DNA of 64,000 nt, taken from NCBI RefSeq assembly GCF_937927635.1, contig NZ_CALBRW010000018.1, forward strand, positions 124,001 through 188,000, written 5' to 3'. Position 1 is the stretch's first letter; every line of letters starts with the position of its first letter. The notes beneath the pieces are model-generated. The model worked only from the letters and a program-made list of their open reading frames with translations, searched no databases and was not told the DNA's origin. The stretch is from an uncultured Microbacterium sp. Lineage in GTDB: Bacteria; Actinomycetota; Actinomycetes; Actinomycetales; Microbacteriaceae. This document shows, in pieces, positions 32,382 through 39,316 of this stretch. The translations under genes and the position numbers were made by a program.

Positions 32382-32897
32382 TCAGAAGTCTAAACCACGC
32401 TCCGAATTCAACCGGAAGCGCTCCCGCACCCTGCGCGCGAGCACCAGCTGCACGATCCACTCGGTCACCAGCCACAGCCAGCCGCCGACCCACAGCAGGG
32501 CGAGCGGCGTGAGCACCGCCATCGACGCCGACTCACCGGCCGCGGTGGAGCTCGTGCCCATCAGCTCGGTGAACACCGACCCGTACCGCCCGTCGTCTCC
32601 GCCGTCGACGAGGAAGAACGCCGTGGCCACGACGGCGACAGACGTCAGCCAGGCGGCGATGACCGGGCGCCGACCCGCCGACCCCGTCCGCAGCACCCCG
32701 CGCTCCCGCAGCAGTCCGTTCGCGGCGACGACGATCTGGGTCGCGTAGCCGATCAGGAGGATCGGACTGTAGTAGATCATCACCACCAGCATCCAGCCGG
32801 GATACGCGATGGTCTTGACCGCCACCGCGACAAGCGGGAGGAGGATCAGGGCGAGGCCCGCGAGGATCGCGGATGCGCGCGGGATGCTCGTGGTCAT
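32382..32897 (-). CDS. Hypothetical four-helix membrane protein
   Basis: A 171-residue integral membrane protein with about four helices: ILAGLALILLPLVAVAVKTI (10-29), WMLVVMIYYSPILLIGYATQIVV (35-57), VIAAWLTSVAVVATAFFLV (79-97) and AVLTPLALLWVGGWLWLVTEWIVQLVL (126-152). It ends in a basic tail (RRVRERFRLNSERG). No family is recognised. It is divergent from a serine hydrolase gene (87 bases between starts). The ATG at 32897 is the first in frame. The tRNA-Lys lies directly downstream on the same strand, so the two could share a transcript. Confidence 0.72.
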   Translation of the reverse strand: MTTSIPRASAILAGLALILLPLVAVAVKTIAYPGWMLVVMIYYSPILLIGYATQIVVAANGLLRERGVLRTGSAGRRPVIAAWLTSVAVVATAFFLVDGGDDGRYGSVFTELMGTSSTAAGESASMAVLTPLALLWVGGWLWLVTEWIVQLVLARRVRERFRLNSERGLDF

Positions 32898-32984
32898 GCG
32901 CCGATCATGTCAGAGTCCGCGCTGTCGGACACTGCCCACCTCCGGTGTGGGAGGATGCCAGCGGCTCGACACTGCGGAGGAATC

Positions 32985-33812
32985 ATGACGACCCTGGACG
33001 ACGCGCTCACCGCCATCGACGGCTGGCCCGTGGACAACGCGGCCGCGGCGGTCGTCTCGGCCGACGGCAGGGCGCTGGCATCCCGCGGCGACATCACCCG
33101 CCCGTACTGGCTGGCGTCGGTCACCAAGCCTCTCACCGCCTACGCGACCCTGGTCGCCGTAGAGGAGGGCGTCTTCGACCTGGACACCCCGGCAGGTCCG
33201 GAGGGCTCCACTGTGCGCCATCTGCTCTCGCACGCCTCCGGGTTGGACGCGAGCGACGACACCGTGCGCGCGGCTCCTGGCACCCGGCGCATCTACTCCA
33301 ACCGCGGGTTCGAGGTGCTGGCCGACGCCGTGGCCGAGCACTCCGGGATCCCGTTCGCGGAGTACCTCGATGAGGCCGTCTTCCAGCCGCTGGGCATGGC
33401 CTCCTCGGCGCTGCAGGGCTCCGCGGCAGCGGCGGGCGTGTCCACCGTGGCGGATCTGTCGCGCTTCGCGGCCGAGCTGCAGCATCCGACCCTGATCGCT
33501 CCGCAGACCCTCGCCGAAGCGACCGTCGTCGCGTTCCCCGGAATCTACGGCGTGCTGCCGGGCTACGGCATCCAGCGCCCGAACGACTGGGGGCTGGGCT
33601 TCGAGCTGCGCGACCACAAGTCGCCGCACTGGACCTCGACTGCCAACTCGCCCGCGACGTTCGGGCACTTCGGGCAGAGCGGCACGTTCCTGTGGGTGGA
33701 CCCGCAGGCAGGCGTCGCCTGCATCGCCCTGACCGACCGCGATTTCGGCCCCTGGGCGATCGAGGCGTGGCCGCCGCTGTCGGATGCCGTGCTGGCCGCG
33801 CTGCGCGCCTGA
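32985..33812 (+). CDS. Serine hydrolase (class C beta-lactamase-like)
   Basis: A 275-residue protein of the beta-lactamase/esterase (class C, EstB) family. The catalytic motif SxxK is SVTK at 45-48, and the Y-x-N motif is YSNRG near residue 105, both intact. FGHFGQSGTFLWVDPQ holds the HxGxxG-type motif that replaces the KTG. HLLSHASGLD is a family landmark. There is no signal peptide, so a cytosolic esterase or peptidase role is more likely than antibiotic resistance. The ATG at 32985 has GCGGAGGAATC ahead. The substrate is unknown. Confidence 0.9.
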   Translation: MTTLDDALTAIDGWPVDNAAAAVVSADGRALASRGDITRPYWLASVTKPLTAYATLVAVEEGVFDLDTPAGPEGSTVRHLLSHASGLDASDDTVRAAPGTRRIYSNRGFEVLADAVAEHSGIPFAEYLDEAVFQPLGMASSALQGSAAAAGVSTVADLSRFAAELQHPTLIAPQTLAEATVVAFPGIYGVLPGYGIQRPNDWGLGFELRDHKSPHWTSTANSPATFGHFGQSGTFLWVDPQAGVACIALTDRDFGPWAIEAWPPLSDAVLAALRA

Positions 33813-33846
33813 CGACGCCGTACCCGCACCACGGCCCCGTCGGAGG

Positions 33847-33987
33847 TCAGGCTGTACGGGCGCGATACCGGCGCACGGCGTCGCGATTGGCGCAGCGCAC
33901 CGAGCAGTACCGCTGACGCCCGTTGCGGGTGACGTCGGCGAACACGCTGCGGCAGGGCTCGGCCGCGCAGCGGGCCAGGCGGTGCAT
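33847..33987 (-). pseudogene. Truncated CGNR zinc-finger protein (C-terminal remnant)
   Basis: The 46-residue frame holds a complete CGNR zinc finger: CAAEPCRSVFAD, then RYCSVRCANRDAVRRYR, with the four cysteines and the CANR variant of the family signature. CGNR proteins normally have about 120-150 residues before the finger (ABATE domain). Here the frame ends at MHRL, with only LHLTERG upstream in frame before unrelated sequence and no start. It is therefore a gene that lost its 5' part, or a stand-alone finger. The upstream region is occupied by a plus-strand frame (34015-34242). Confidence 0.65.
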
Positions 33988-34014
33988 GCCGCGCTCGGTG
34001 AGATGCAGAGAGGC

Positions 34015-34242
34015 ATGACCGCACCGGACACCCTGCCGATCAGCATCCGCCCGCTCCCGCTCGTGCATGAGCACGCCTGGATCACCGAGTCCGCGCATCG
34101 CACCTCCGATGGCGTGATCGTCTACGTGCGCTGCGCGGACTGCGGCACCCGACGTGTGGACTTCCGCCCGATCGGCGGCATGCCGCCGATGCCGCAGAGT
34201 CAGGAGATCACAGGATGCCGGGGTACGCGCCGCCATCGATGA
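34015..34242 (+). CDS. Small hypothetical protein with one CxxC
   Basis: A 75-residue frame. The middle is protein-like and may be a small zinc-ribbon half: LVHEHAWITESAHRT, then VIVYVRCADCGTRRVDFRP with one CxxC. An ATG with GAGAGGC ahead starts it. Its last 12 codons overlap the convergent SDR gene, so the true end may have been altered by the rearrangement that truncated the neighbouring CGNR gene. I do not know a function. A chance frame is possible. Confidence 0.5.
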   Translation: MTAPDTLPISIRPLPLVHEHAWITESAHRTSDGVIVYVRCADCGTRRVDFRPIGGMPPMPQSQEITGCRGTRRHR

Positions 34243-34987
34243 GCAGACTCTGCCCGGTGATGTAGCCGGCGTGCTGCGAACACAGGAACGCGCAGGCGGC
34301 ACCGAACTCGTCGGGATCTCCGAACCTGCCGGCGGGGATGCGCGATGCCCCCTCGATCGCGACGGTCTCCTCCGGCACGCCCCGGCCCTCCGCCTCGCGC
34401 GCGTGCAGTGAGCGCAGACGATCCGTGGCGAAGTAACCGGGCATCATGAAGTTGATCGTGACGTTGGCGTGCGCCACGTCCCGGGCGACGCCGGCGAGGA
34501 ATCCCGTCAGTCCCGCGCGGGCGCCGCTGGAGAGATCCAGCCCCGCGATGGGCATCTTCACCGAGAACGACGTGATGTTCACGATGCGGCCGAACCTGCG
34601 CTCGATCATCCCGTCGATCACGCGCTGGATCAGCTCGATGGGCGTGGCCATGTTGGCCGTGACGCCCTTCAGCAGCGCCTCCCGATCCACCTCGCGGAAG
34701 TCGCGGAACGGCGGACCCCCGTTGTTGTTCACGAGGATGTCGACCTCACCCGCCGCGGCGACCAGCGCCTGCTGCACGGCCGGTTCGGCGACGTCTCCCG
34801 CGACCGCCTGCACGTCGGCGTCGGTCTCACGGCGCAGGCGCTCCGCGGCCTCCGCCAGTGCCCGCTCGTCGCGGCCGTTGATGACCACGGACGCCCCCGC
34901 CGCCGCCAGCTGCGCAGCGCAGGCATAGCCGAGTCCGGCGCTGGATGCCGTGACGATGGCACGCCTTCCCTGAAGTCCGAGATCCAT
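34208..34987 (-). CDS. SDR-family oxidoreductase, FabG-like, atypical active site
   Basis: A 259-residue Rossmann-fold protein. The cofactor loop is ASSAGLGYACA (TGxxxGxG variant), NGRDERALAEAAERL fits NADP preference, and VNNNGGPP is the NNAG-type motif. ITSFSVKMPIAGLDLSSGARAGL carries the catalytic serine region, but the YxxxK pair is replaced by LSSGAR. This pattern is typical of one FabG-like SDR subgroup (with GGPP), whose chemistry is unclear. It ends in the usual SGQ-type GYITGQSLLIDGGAYPG. The ATG at 34987 follows GAGAGGAATC. It is alone, convergent with a small frame. Confidence 0.88.
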   Translation of the reverse strand: MDLGLQGRRAIVTASSAGLGYACAAQLAAAGASVVINGRDERALAEAAERLRRETDADVQAVAGDVAEPAVQQALVAAAGEVDILVNNNGGPPFRDFREVDREALLKGVTANMATPIELIQRVIDGMIERRFGRIVNITSFSVKMPIAGLDLSSGARAGLTGFLAGVARDVAHANVTINFMMPGYFATDRLRSLHAREAEGRGVPEETVAIEGASRIPAGRFGDPDEFGAACAFLCSQHAGYITGQSLLIDGGAYPGIL

Positions 34988-35004
34988 GTGATTCCTCTCC
35001 GAGA

Positions 35005-35658
35005 TCAGCGTGGCACATCCACCACGCGGGTGGTGCCGGTGGCGGATGCTGCGACAGCACCACCCGACGCGGATGCCACCTCCGCGCCCAGTGCCTCGAC
35101 GGCGTCCTGCGGGCTCCACACCTCGAACACCGCCTGCTGCGCGTATCGCGTCTCGCCCAGCACCGCGTGGTGGCGTGCAGCCCAGTCCCGCAGCAGGTTG
35201 TCGAAGCGTCCGGCGTCGGAGTGCGGCACGGCCAGGGTGATCTGCGCCAGCATCCGCCGGTCGACGAGGGATGCCGCATCCAGCGCCTCGGCGACGGCCG
35301 ACGAGTACGCGCGCACGAGTCCCCCGGCGCCCAGCTTGATGCCCCCGAAGTACCTGGTGACGACCGCGACGACGTCGGTGAGCTCCCGGCGGCGCAGCAC
35401 CTCGAGCATGGGGGTGCCGGCAGTGCCGGACGGCTCACCGTCATCGGACGAGCGCGCACGGTCTCCGAGGACGCCGGTGACCTGCGCGCTGCAGTTGTGC
35501 CGGGCATCCCAGTGCTGCTTCTTCACCGCAGCGATGACCTCGTCGGCCTGCTCGGGCGAGGCCACCGGGGCGACGTGTGCGAGGAAGCGCGACTTGCGGA
35601 TCACCAGTTCGTGATCCACGGCCGCCGCGATCGTGGCGGGGTACGAGCGGTCGGGCAC
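35005..35658 (-). CDS. yigZ: IMPACT family protein YigZ
   Basis: A 217-residue protein of the YigZ/IMPACT (UPF0029) family, thought to act in translation control or ribosome-associated processes. Its two signatures are visible: SSDDGEPSGTAGTPML (about 83-98) and VTRYFGGIKLGAGGLVRAYSS (about 111-131). KSRFLAHVAPV at the start and a C-terminal ferredoxin-like domain (LAQITLAVPHSDAGRF) complete it. The GTG start (VPDRSYPAT) has no strong ribosome-binding site, and the frame extends upstream through unrelated sequence. It lies 17 bases ahead of the SDR gene. Confidence 0.93.
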   Translation of the reverse strand: MPDRSYPATIAAAVDHELVIRKSRFLAHVAPVASPEQADEVIAAVKKQHWDARHNCSAQVTGVLGDRARSSDDGEPSGTAGTPMLEVLRRRELTDVVAVVTRYFGGIKLGAGGLVRAYSSAVAEALDAASLVDRRMLAQITLAVPHSDAGRFDNLLRDWAARHHAVLGETRYAQQAVFEVWSPQDAVEALGAEVASASGGAVAASATGTTRVVDVPR

Positions 35659-35681
35659 GCACCCAGCGTACGGGAGGGCTG

Positions 35682-36221
35682 TCAGGCGGTGAGCTCTGCG
35701 AGCTTGCGCAGGGTCAGCAGGTTGCGGGCGGTGCCCGCCACGCCGAGGGCGCGATCCAGTACGGGCCTGGTGAGCGTGGTGCCGGCCACCCCGCCCGTGC
35801 CGTAGTCGATCCACAGGTCGCGCCCGCGCACCGCGATGTGCTCCCCCGGCTGCAGCCGCTCGCGCAACACGCGCTCGGCGCCGACGGACGGCTCGGACTC
35901 CAGGAACATCACGTGCAGCATCTTGTCGGCCACGGCATCCTGTAACGGATTCTCCGCGAGAGCGGCGACGAGCTCCTCGTGCGTGCGGGCGATCACCGGG
36001 GTGTCCACCGCGAAGTCCTCGTGGATCAGGCCGCGCACCTGTGCGCGGGCCTCGTCGAGTTCACCGCCCACGCTGCAGATCACGTTGCCGCTGGCGATGT
36101 AGGTGCTGATGTCCTCCAGATCCGTGCGTGCGGCCAGCAGATCGCGCAGCTCGGCCATGGGCACGCGGTTGCGCCCGCTGACGTTCACGGCTCGCAGCAG
36201 CAGTGCGCAGCGGACGCTCAT
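35682..36221 (-). CDS. DUF1697 family protein
   Basis: A 179-residue DUF1697 protein of unknown role, common in bacteria. The family pattern is clear: ALLLRAVNVSGRNRVPMAELRDLL at the start (LLRGINVGGxxxVxMxxLR), then ISTYIASGNVI (TYxxSGNV) and the C-terminal TLTRPVLDRALGVAGTARNLLTLRKL (SxWxxxTxRNWxTxxKL variant). Codon use is normal. It begins with ATG overlapping the pncA stop by 4 bases (ATGA), so the two are translated together. No functional link to NAD metabolism is known. Confidence 0.93.
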   Translation of the reverse strand: MSVRCALLLRAVNVSGRNRVPMAELRDLLAARTDLEDISTYIASGNVICSVGGELDEARAQVRGLIHEDFAVDTPVIARTHEELVAALAENPLQDAVADKMLHVMFLESEPSVGAERVLRERLQPGEHIAVRGRDLWIDYGTGGVAGTTLTRPVLDRALGVAGTARNLLTLRKLAELTA

Positions 36222-36799
36222 GCCTCGCTCGAAAGCGCCAGCTCCGCACCGGCGTGCGCGAGCTCTGCCAATGCCGCCTGACTGGACTCCTCGCCGACGC
36301 CAGCGACCAGGTCGGTCAGGATCCGCACGTGCACGCCGTGTGCGACGGCATCCAGCGCCGAGGCCCGCACGCAGTGATCGGTGGCGATCCCCACGACGTC
36401 GGCATCCGTCACGCCGTGCGCGGCGAGGACGTCGCCGACGGTCTCGCCCTGCTCCGTGTTGCCCTCGAACATCGAGTAGGCGGGAACGCCCTGCCCCTTG
36501 CGCACGTGGTGGGTGACGGCATCCGTCACCAGCAGCGGATCGTAGGCCGCGCCGTCGGTGCCTGCCACGCAGTGCACCGGCCAGGTGTCGACGTAGTCGG
36601 GATCCGAGGAGAAGTGCCCGCCGTTGTCGCCGTCGGCGTCGTGCCAGTCGCGGGAGGCGATGATGGCGGCGTAGTCCCCCGCATGCTCCGCGAGGAATGC
36701 GCTGACGCCGGAAGCCACGGCGTCCCCTCCCGTGACGGCAAGTGCGCCGCCCTCGGTGAAGTCGTTCTGCACGTCGACGATGAGGAGTGCTCTGCTCAT
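36218..36799 (-). CDS. pncA: Nicotinamidase (isochorismatase family)
   Basis: A 193-residue enzyme that deamidates nicotinamide to nicotinate for NAD salvage, and would also activate pyrazinamide. The catalytic triad is complete: Asp9 (VDVQNDF), Lys101 (VRKGQG) and Cys143 (TDHCVRAS). Metal-binding residues are Asp51, His53 (SRDWH) and His62 (GGHF). The ATG at 36799 begins MSRALLIVDVQ; a longer frame upstream adds ten residues without a site. It is divergent from the symporter leader and upstream of DUF1697. Length and motifs fit PncA well. Confidence 0.95.
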   Translation of the reverse strand: MSRALLIVDVQNDFTEGGALAVTGGDAVASGVSAFLAEHAGDYAAIIASRDWHDADGDNGGHFSSDPDYVDTWPVHCVAGTDGAAYDPLLVTDAVTHHVRKGQGVPAYSMFEGNTEQGETVGDVLAAHGVTDADVVGIATDHCVRASALDAVAHGVHVRILTDLVAGVGEESSQAALAELAHAGAELALSSEA

Positions 36800-36851
36800 C
36801 CCCCGAGCGTACGCGGATGCCGCCGCCACGGCATCCGCTGTTCTCGTGCGT

Positions 36852-36879
36852 TTGACAAGTCCCGATCAGATGTTACTTT
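36852..36879 (+). promoter_or_regulatory. Strong promoter for the symporter leader
   Basis: TTGACA at 36852-36857 and TACTTT at 36874-36879 are 16 bases apart, close to consensus. Transcription would begin near 36886, leaving a leader of about 360 nt before the symporter ATG. Confidence 0.65.
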
Positions 36880-36885
36880 TGAAAG

Positions 36886-37249
36886 GCGGGCCGGATGCGC
36901 TCGCCGCGCTGCTGCTGAGAGCGAGCGCCCGCAGGAGTCTCGGACTCCGCCCGTCGGCGCGCCACGACTGCGCCTGGCCGTGAGCAGTGCAGGTCCCCTC
37001 CGGCTCGCACGGACGACTCCGCGTCGTCCGCGCACGCGCGCGCCATCCCGCGGCGAGGATCGGTGACTGCACGCGTGCCCGCTGACGAAAGGCACCGAAT
37101 GCCGGCCTGCGTGAACAGACGCACCGTGACTCCCACCTCCGACACCCTCTTCCGCTCCGGCCCGCTCAAGGCCACGCTCCCCACCCGCTAGCACTCTCTC
37201 GCTCCCCCGATGACCGGCGCCCGCCGCGCCGACGAGAAGAGAGAGACAC
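36886..37249 (+). other. Long 5' leader with hairpins and a Cys-Cys uORF
   Basis: There is no large gene here. Early in the leader an eight-codon frame at 36895-36918 (MRSPRCC, stop) follows GAAAGG and ends in two cysteine codons, a layout like actinobacterial cysteine-attenuator uORFs. Two local hairpins follow: GGAGTC..GACTCC near 36934 and CGGACGAC/GTCGTCCG near 37010. A second small frame lies at 37099-37191. I recognise no known riboswitch consensus. Confidence 0.4.
37099..37191 (+). CDS. Small ORF in the symporter leader (30 residues)
   Basis: The ATG follows GAAAGGCACCGA, a fair ribosome-binding site. The 30 codons (MPACVNRRTVTPTSDTLF... ending in TLPTR) have G or C in 28 third positions, far above chance even here, which suggests translation. 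The product is basic, with no membrane segment. It ends 58 bases before the symporter. It could be a leader peptide or a small protein. No family is recognised. Confidence 0.35.
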   Translation: MPACVNRRTVTPTSDTLFRSGPLKATLPTR

Positions 37250-38959
37250 ATGGAAAATCTGTACACCCTCGCTGGACCCGTCGTGGTCCTGCTCATGCTG
37301 CTGTTCTTCGGCGGCAGCCTGTACATGTCGCTGCGCATCCGCAAGCGCACCGAGAATGCCGACGGCTACATGACCGGCGGCGGCAGGATCGGATTCGGCA
37401 TCTCCGCCGCATCCATGACCGCCACCTGGATCTGGGCGGCATCGATGTACGCCTCAGCCACCTCCGGCTACACCTACGGCATCTCCGGCCCCATCCACTA
37501 CGGACTGTGGGGAGCGCTGATGATCCTGCTCATCTATCCCTTCGGCAGGCGCATCCGCCAGGTGGCGCCGCGGGCGCACACCATCGCCGAGGTGATGTTC
37601 GCCCGACACGGCCGCTCCAGCCAGCTCATGCTGGCCGGGTCCAACGTGCTCGGCAGCCTGATCAGCCTGACGTCCAACCTCATCGCCGGCGGCGCGCTGA
37701 TCTCGATGCTCTCGCCGTTCACGTTCAGTCAGGGCATCCTCGCGATCGGCGCCGGCGTGCTGCTGTACACGCTGTGGTCGGGATTCCGCGCATCGGTGCT
37801 CACCGACTTCGCCCAGGTGGTGGCCATGCTGGGAGCGGTGATCGTGATCATCCCCGTGGTGTTCTTCGCCGCGGGCGGACCCGGCCTGTTCGAGACCGGC
37901 GCGCAGCACGTCACCCCGCAGCAGGCCGACTTCTTCTCCTCCGACGCGTTCTTCAACCAGGGCGCACCGTACATCGCCGCCGTGCTCGCCTACGCGATCG
38001 GGAACCAGACCATCGCGCAGCGACTGTTCGCCGTGCGCGAGGATCTCATCAAGAAGACGTTCATCACCGCGACCTTCGGATACGGCGCCACGATCATCGG
38101 GATCGGGATGCTGGGCGTGATCGCCCTGTACGCCGGGATCACCCCCGCGGGCGGCGACGTCAACAACCTCATCCCGCAGATGGCTGCGACCTATCTGTCC
38201 CCGCTGCTGCTGTGCGTGTTCTTCGTGATGATCATCGGCTCACTGTCCTCGACAGCGGATGCCGACCTGACCGCGCTCTCATCGATCATGATGGCCGACA
38301 TCTACGGGCAGAACATCGCCGGCAAGAAGAAGGCCGACCCGCGCACCATGGTGCTCGTCGGCCGCATCACGATGGTCGTCGCCATGGTCGCGGGGCTCTT
38401 CTTCGCCGGCTCGCAGCTGAACATCCTCGATCTGCTGGTGTTCGTGGGGGCGCTGTGGGGCGCGCTGGTGTTCCCCGTGATCGCGAGCTTCTACTGGAAC
38501 CGCGTGACCAACCTGGCGTTCTCCGTCTCCGTCGTCGTGGCACTGGCCGCGTTCCTGCCGGTGCGATTCGAGTGGGTGGAGCTCGACGGCCCGATCGGGA
38601 TCGTCTCGGATGTGCTCTCCACGGTGGGCATCGGCGTGGTGCTGGGGCTGATGGCGTTCGGCTTCTTCGGCCGACGCACGGCCCTGATCGTCGGTGTCGT
38701 CGCCACCGTCGCGGCTGCGCCCTTCTCGATCGGATTCCTGCACACGTACCCCGTGCTGTCGGGATCGCTGGTCGCGTACGCCGTGTCGACGATCGTGTGC
38801 GTGGCGCTCACCCTGCCCAGCAGGAAACCCGACTTCGATTTCGATCTCATCAAGGTGCGCACCGGCGACTTCGATCGCGCGTCCGAGCACGAGGCGATTC
38901 CGGAGTCCGGCACCTCCCTGGTGGCCGTGGCGGATGACGCCGAGACCCCCACTCGCTGA
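37250..38959 (+). CDS. Sodium:solute symporter (SSS family, Dur3-like)
   Basis: A 569-residue permease with about 13-15 membrane helices. The segment SAASMTATWIWAASMYASATSGYTYGISGPIHYG resembles the Dur3 urea transporter branch of the SSS family, and IGSLSSTADADLTALSSIM carries the conserved Ser/Thr Na2-site region. It should take up a small solute with Na+; urea is the best guess, but purines or other nitrogen compounds fit as well. The C-terminal 60 residues are acidic and cytosolic. A GAGAGAGACAC site precedes the ATG. A 45-residue membrane protein follows after 19 bases. Confidence 0.88.
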   Translation: MENLYTLAGPVVVLLMLLFFGGSLYMSLRIRKRTENADGYMTGGGRIGFGISAASMTATWIWAASMYASATSGYTYGISGPIHYGLWGALMILLIYPFGRRIRQVAPRAHTIAEVMFARHGRSSQLMLAGSNVLGSLISLTSNLIAGGALISMLSPFTFSQGILAIGAGVLLYTLWSGFRASVLTDFAQVVAMLGAVIVIIPVVFFAAGGPGLFETGAQHVTPQQADFFSSDAFFNQGAPYIAAVLAYAIGNQTIAQRLFAVREDLIKKTFITATFGYGATIIGIGMLGVIALYAGITPAGGDVNNLIPQMAATYLSPLLLCVFFVMIIGSLSSTADADLTALSSIMMADIYGQNIAGKKKADPRTMVLVGRITMVVAMVAGLFFAGSQLNILDLLVFVGALWGALVFPVIASFYWNRVTNLAFSVSVVVALAAFLPVRFEWVELDGPIGIVSDVLSTVGIGVVLGLMAFGFFGRRTALIVGVVATVAAAPFSIGFLHTYPVLSGSLVAYAVSTIVCVALTLPSRKPDFDFDLIKVRTGDFDRASEHEAIPESGTSLVAVADDAETPTR

Positions 38960-38978
38960 TTCGAAGAAGGAGACCCAG

Positions 38979-39116
38979 ATGGAACTCTCGACCCTCATCC
39001 TCACCGCCTACGTGCTGGTGTGGCCGCTCATCGTGGCCGGCACGCTCGCCGTGATCGTGCGCGCGTTCACCAAGGAGGCCCGCGAGGCCAAGTCCGAGAA
39101 CCGCAGCATCATCTGA
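38979..39116 (+). CDS. Putative transporter small subunit (45 residues)
   Basis: A 45-residue single-span membrane protein (LILTAYVLVWPLIVAGTLAVIVRAF, then a charged end KEAREAKSENRS). Proteins of this size and pattern are annotated as small subunits accompanying SSS-type symporters in actinobacteria. It has a strong GAAGGAGACCC site and begins 19 bases after the symporter stop, then a 15-bp terminator closes the operon. It probably stabilises or modulates the symporter; this is inference from position and size. Confidence 0.8.
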   Translation: MELSTLILTAYVLVWPLIVAGTLAVIVRAFTKEAREAKSENRSII

Positions 39117-39137
39117 TCGGGCGCCGCGCCTGACATC

Positions 39138-39169
39138 AAGGCCCCGGGATGCGAGCATCCCGGGGCCTT
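39138..39169 (+). terminator. Strong hairpin terminator of the symporter operon
   Basis: AAGGCCCCGGGATGC pairs perfectly over 15 bp with GCATCCCGGGGCCTT (39155-39169). It is 21 bases after the small-subunit stop and 5 bases from the convergent tRNA-Thr 3' end, so it can serve both. Confidence 0.9.
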
Positions 39170-39173
39170 CCGG

Positions 39174-39245
39174 AGCCACCTGTCAGGATCGAACTGACGA
39201 CCTTCCCATTACGAGTGGGATGCTCTACCACTGAGCTAAGGTGGC
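39174..39245 (-). tRNA. tRNA-Thr (anticodon CGT)
   Basis: A 72-base minus-strand gene. The acceptor GCCACCT/AGGTGGC has discriminator U, the anticodon loop CTCGTAA gives CGT (codon ACG), the T stem GTCAG/CTGAC encloses loop TTCGATC, and the D arm is normal. With the TGT gene at 3635 this is the second threonine tRNA in the window. Confidence 0.96.
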
Positions 39246-39316
39246 GTGCGCAGCGCACTGCGGCACAAGAAACGATCCTACTATGGCGATGCCGTCACCA
39301 CGAAACCGAGGCGCCC

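Noticed and set aside
32985..33812. Antibiotic-resistance beta-lactamase
   Set aside because: There is no signal peptide, and the motif set (SVTK, YSN, HFGQSG) fits the general serine-hydrolase family; resistance is not supported.
36886..37249. Known guanidine, NAD or thiamine riboswitch in the symporter leader
   Set aside because: I could not find the conserved loop sequences of these classes; a covariance search would be needed to call one.
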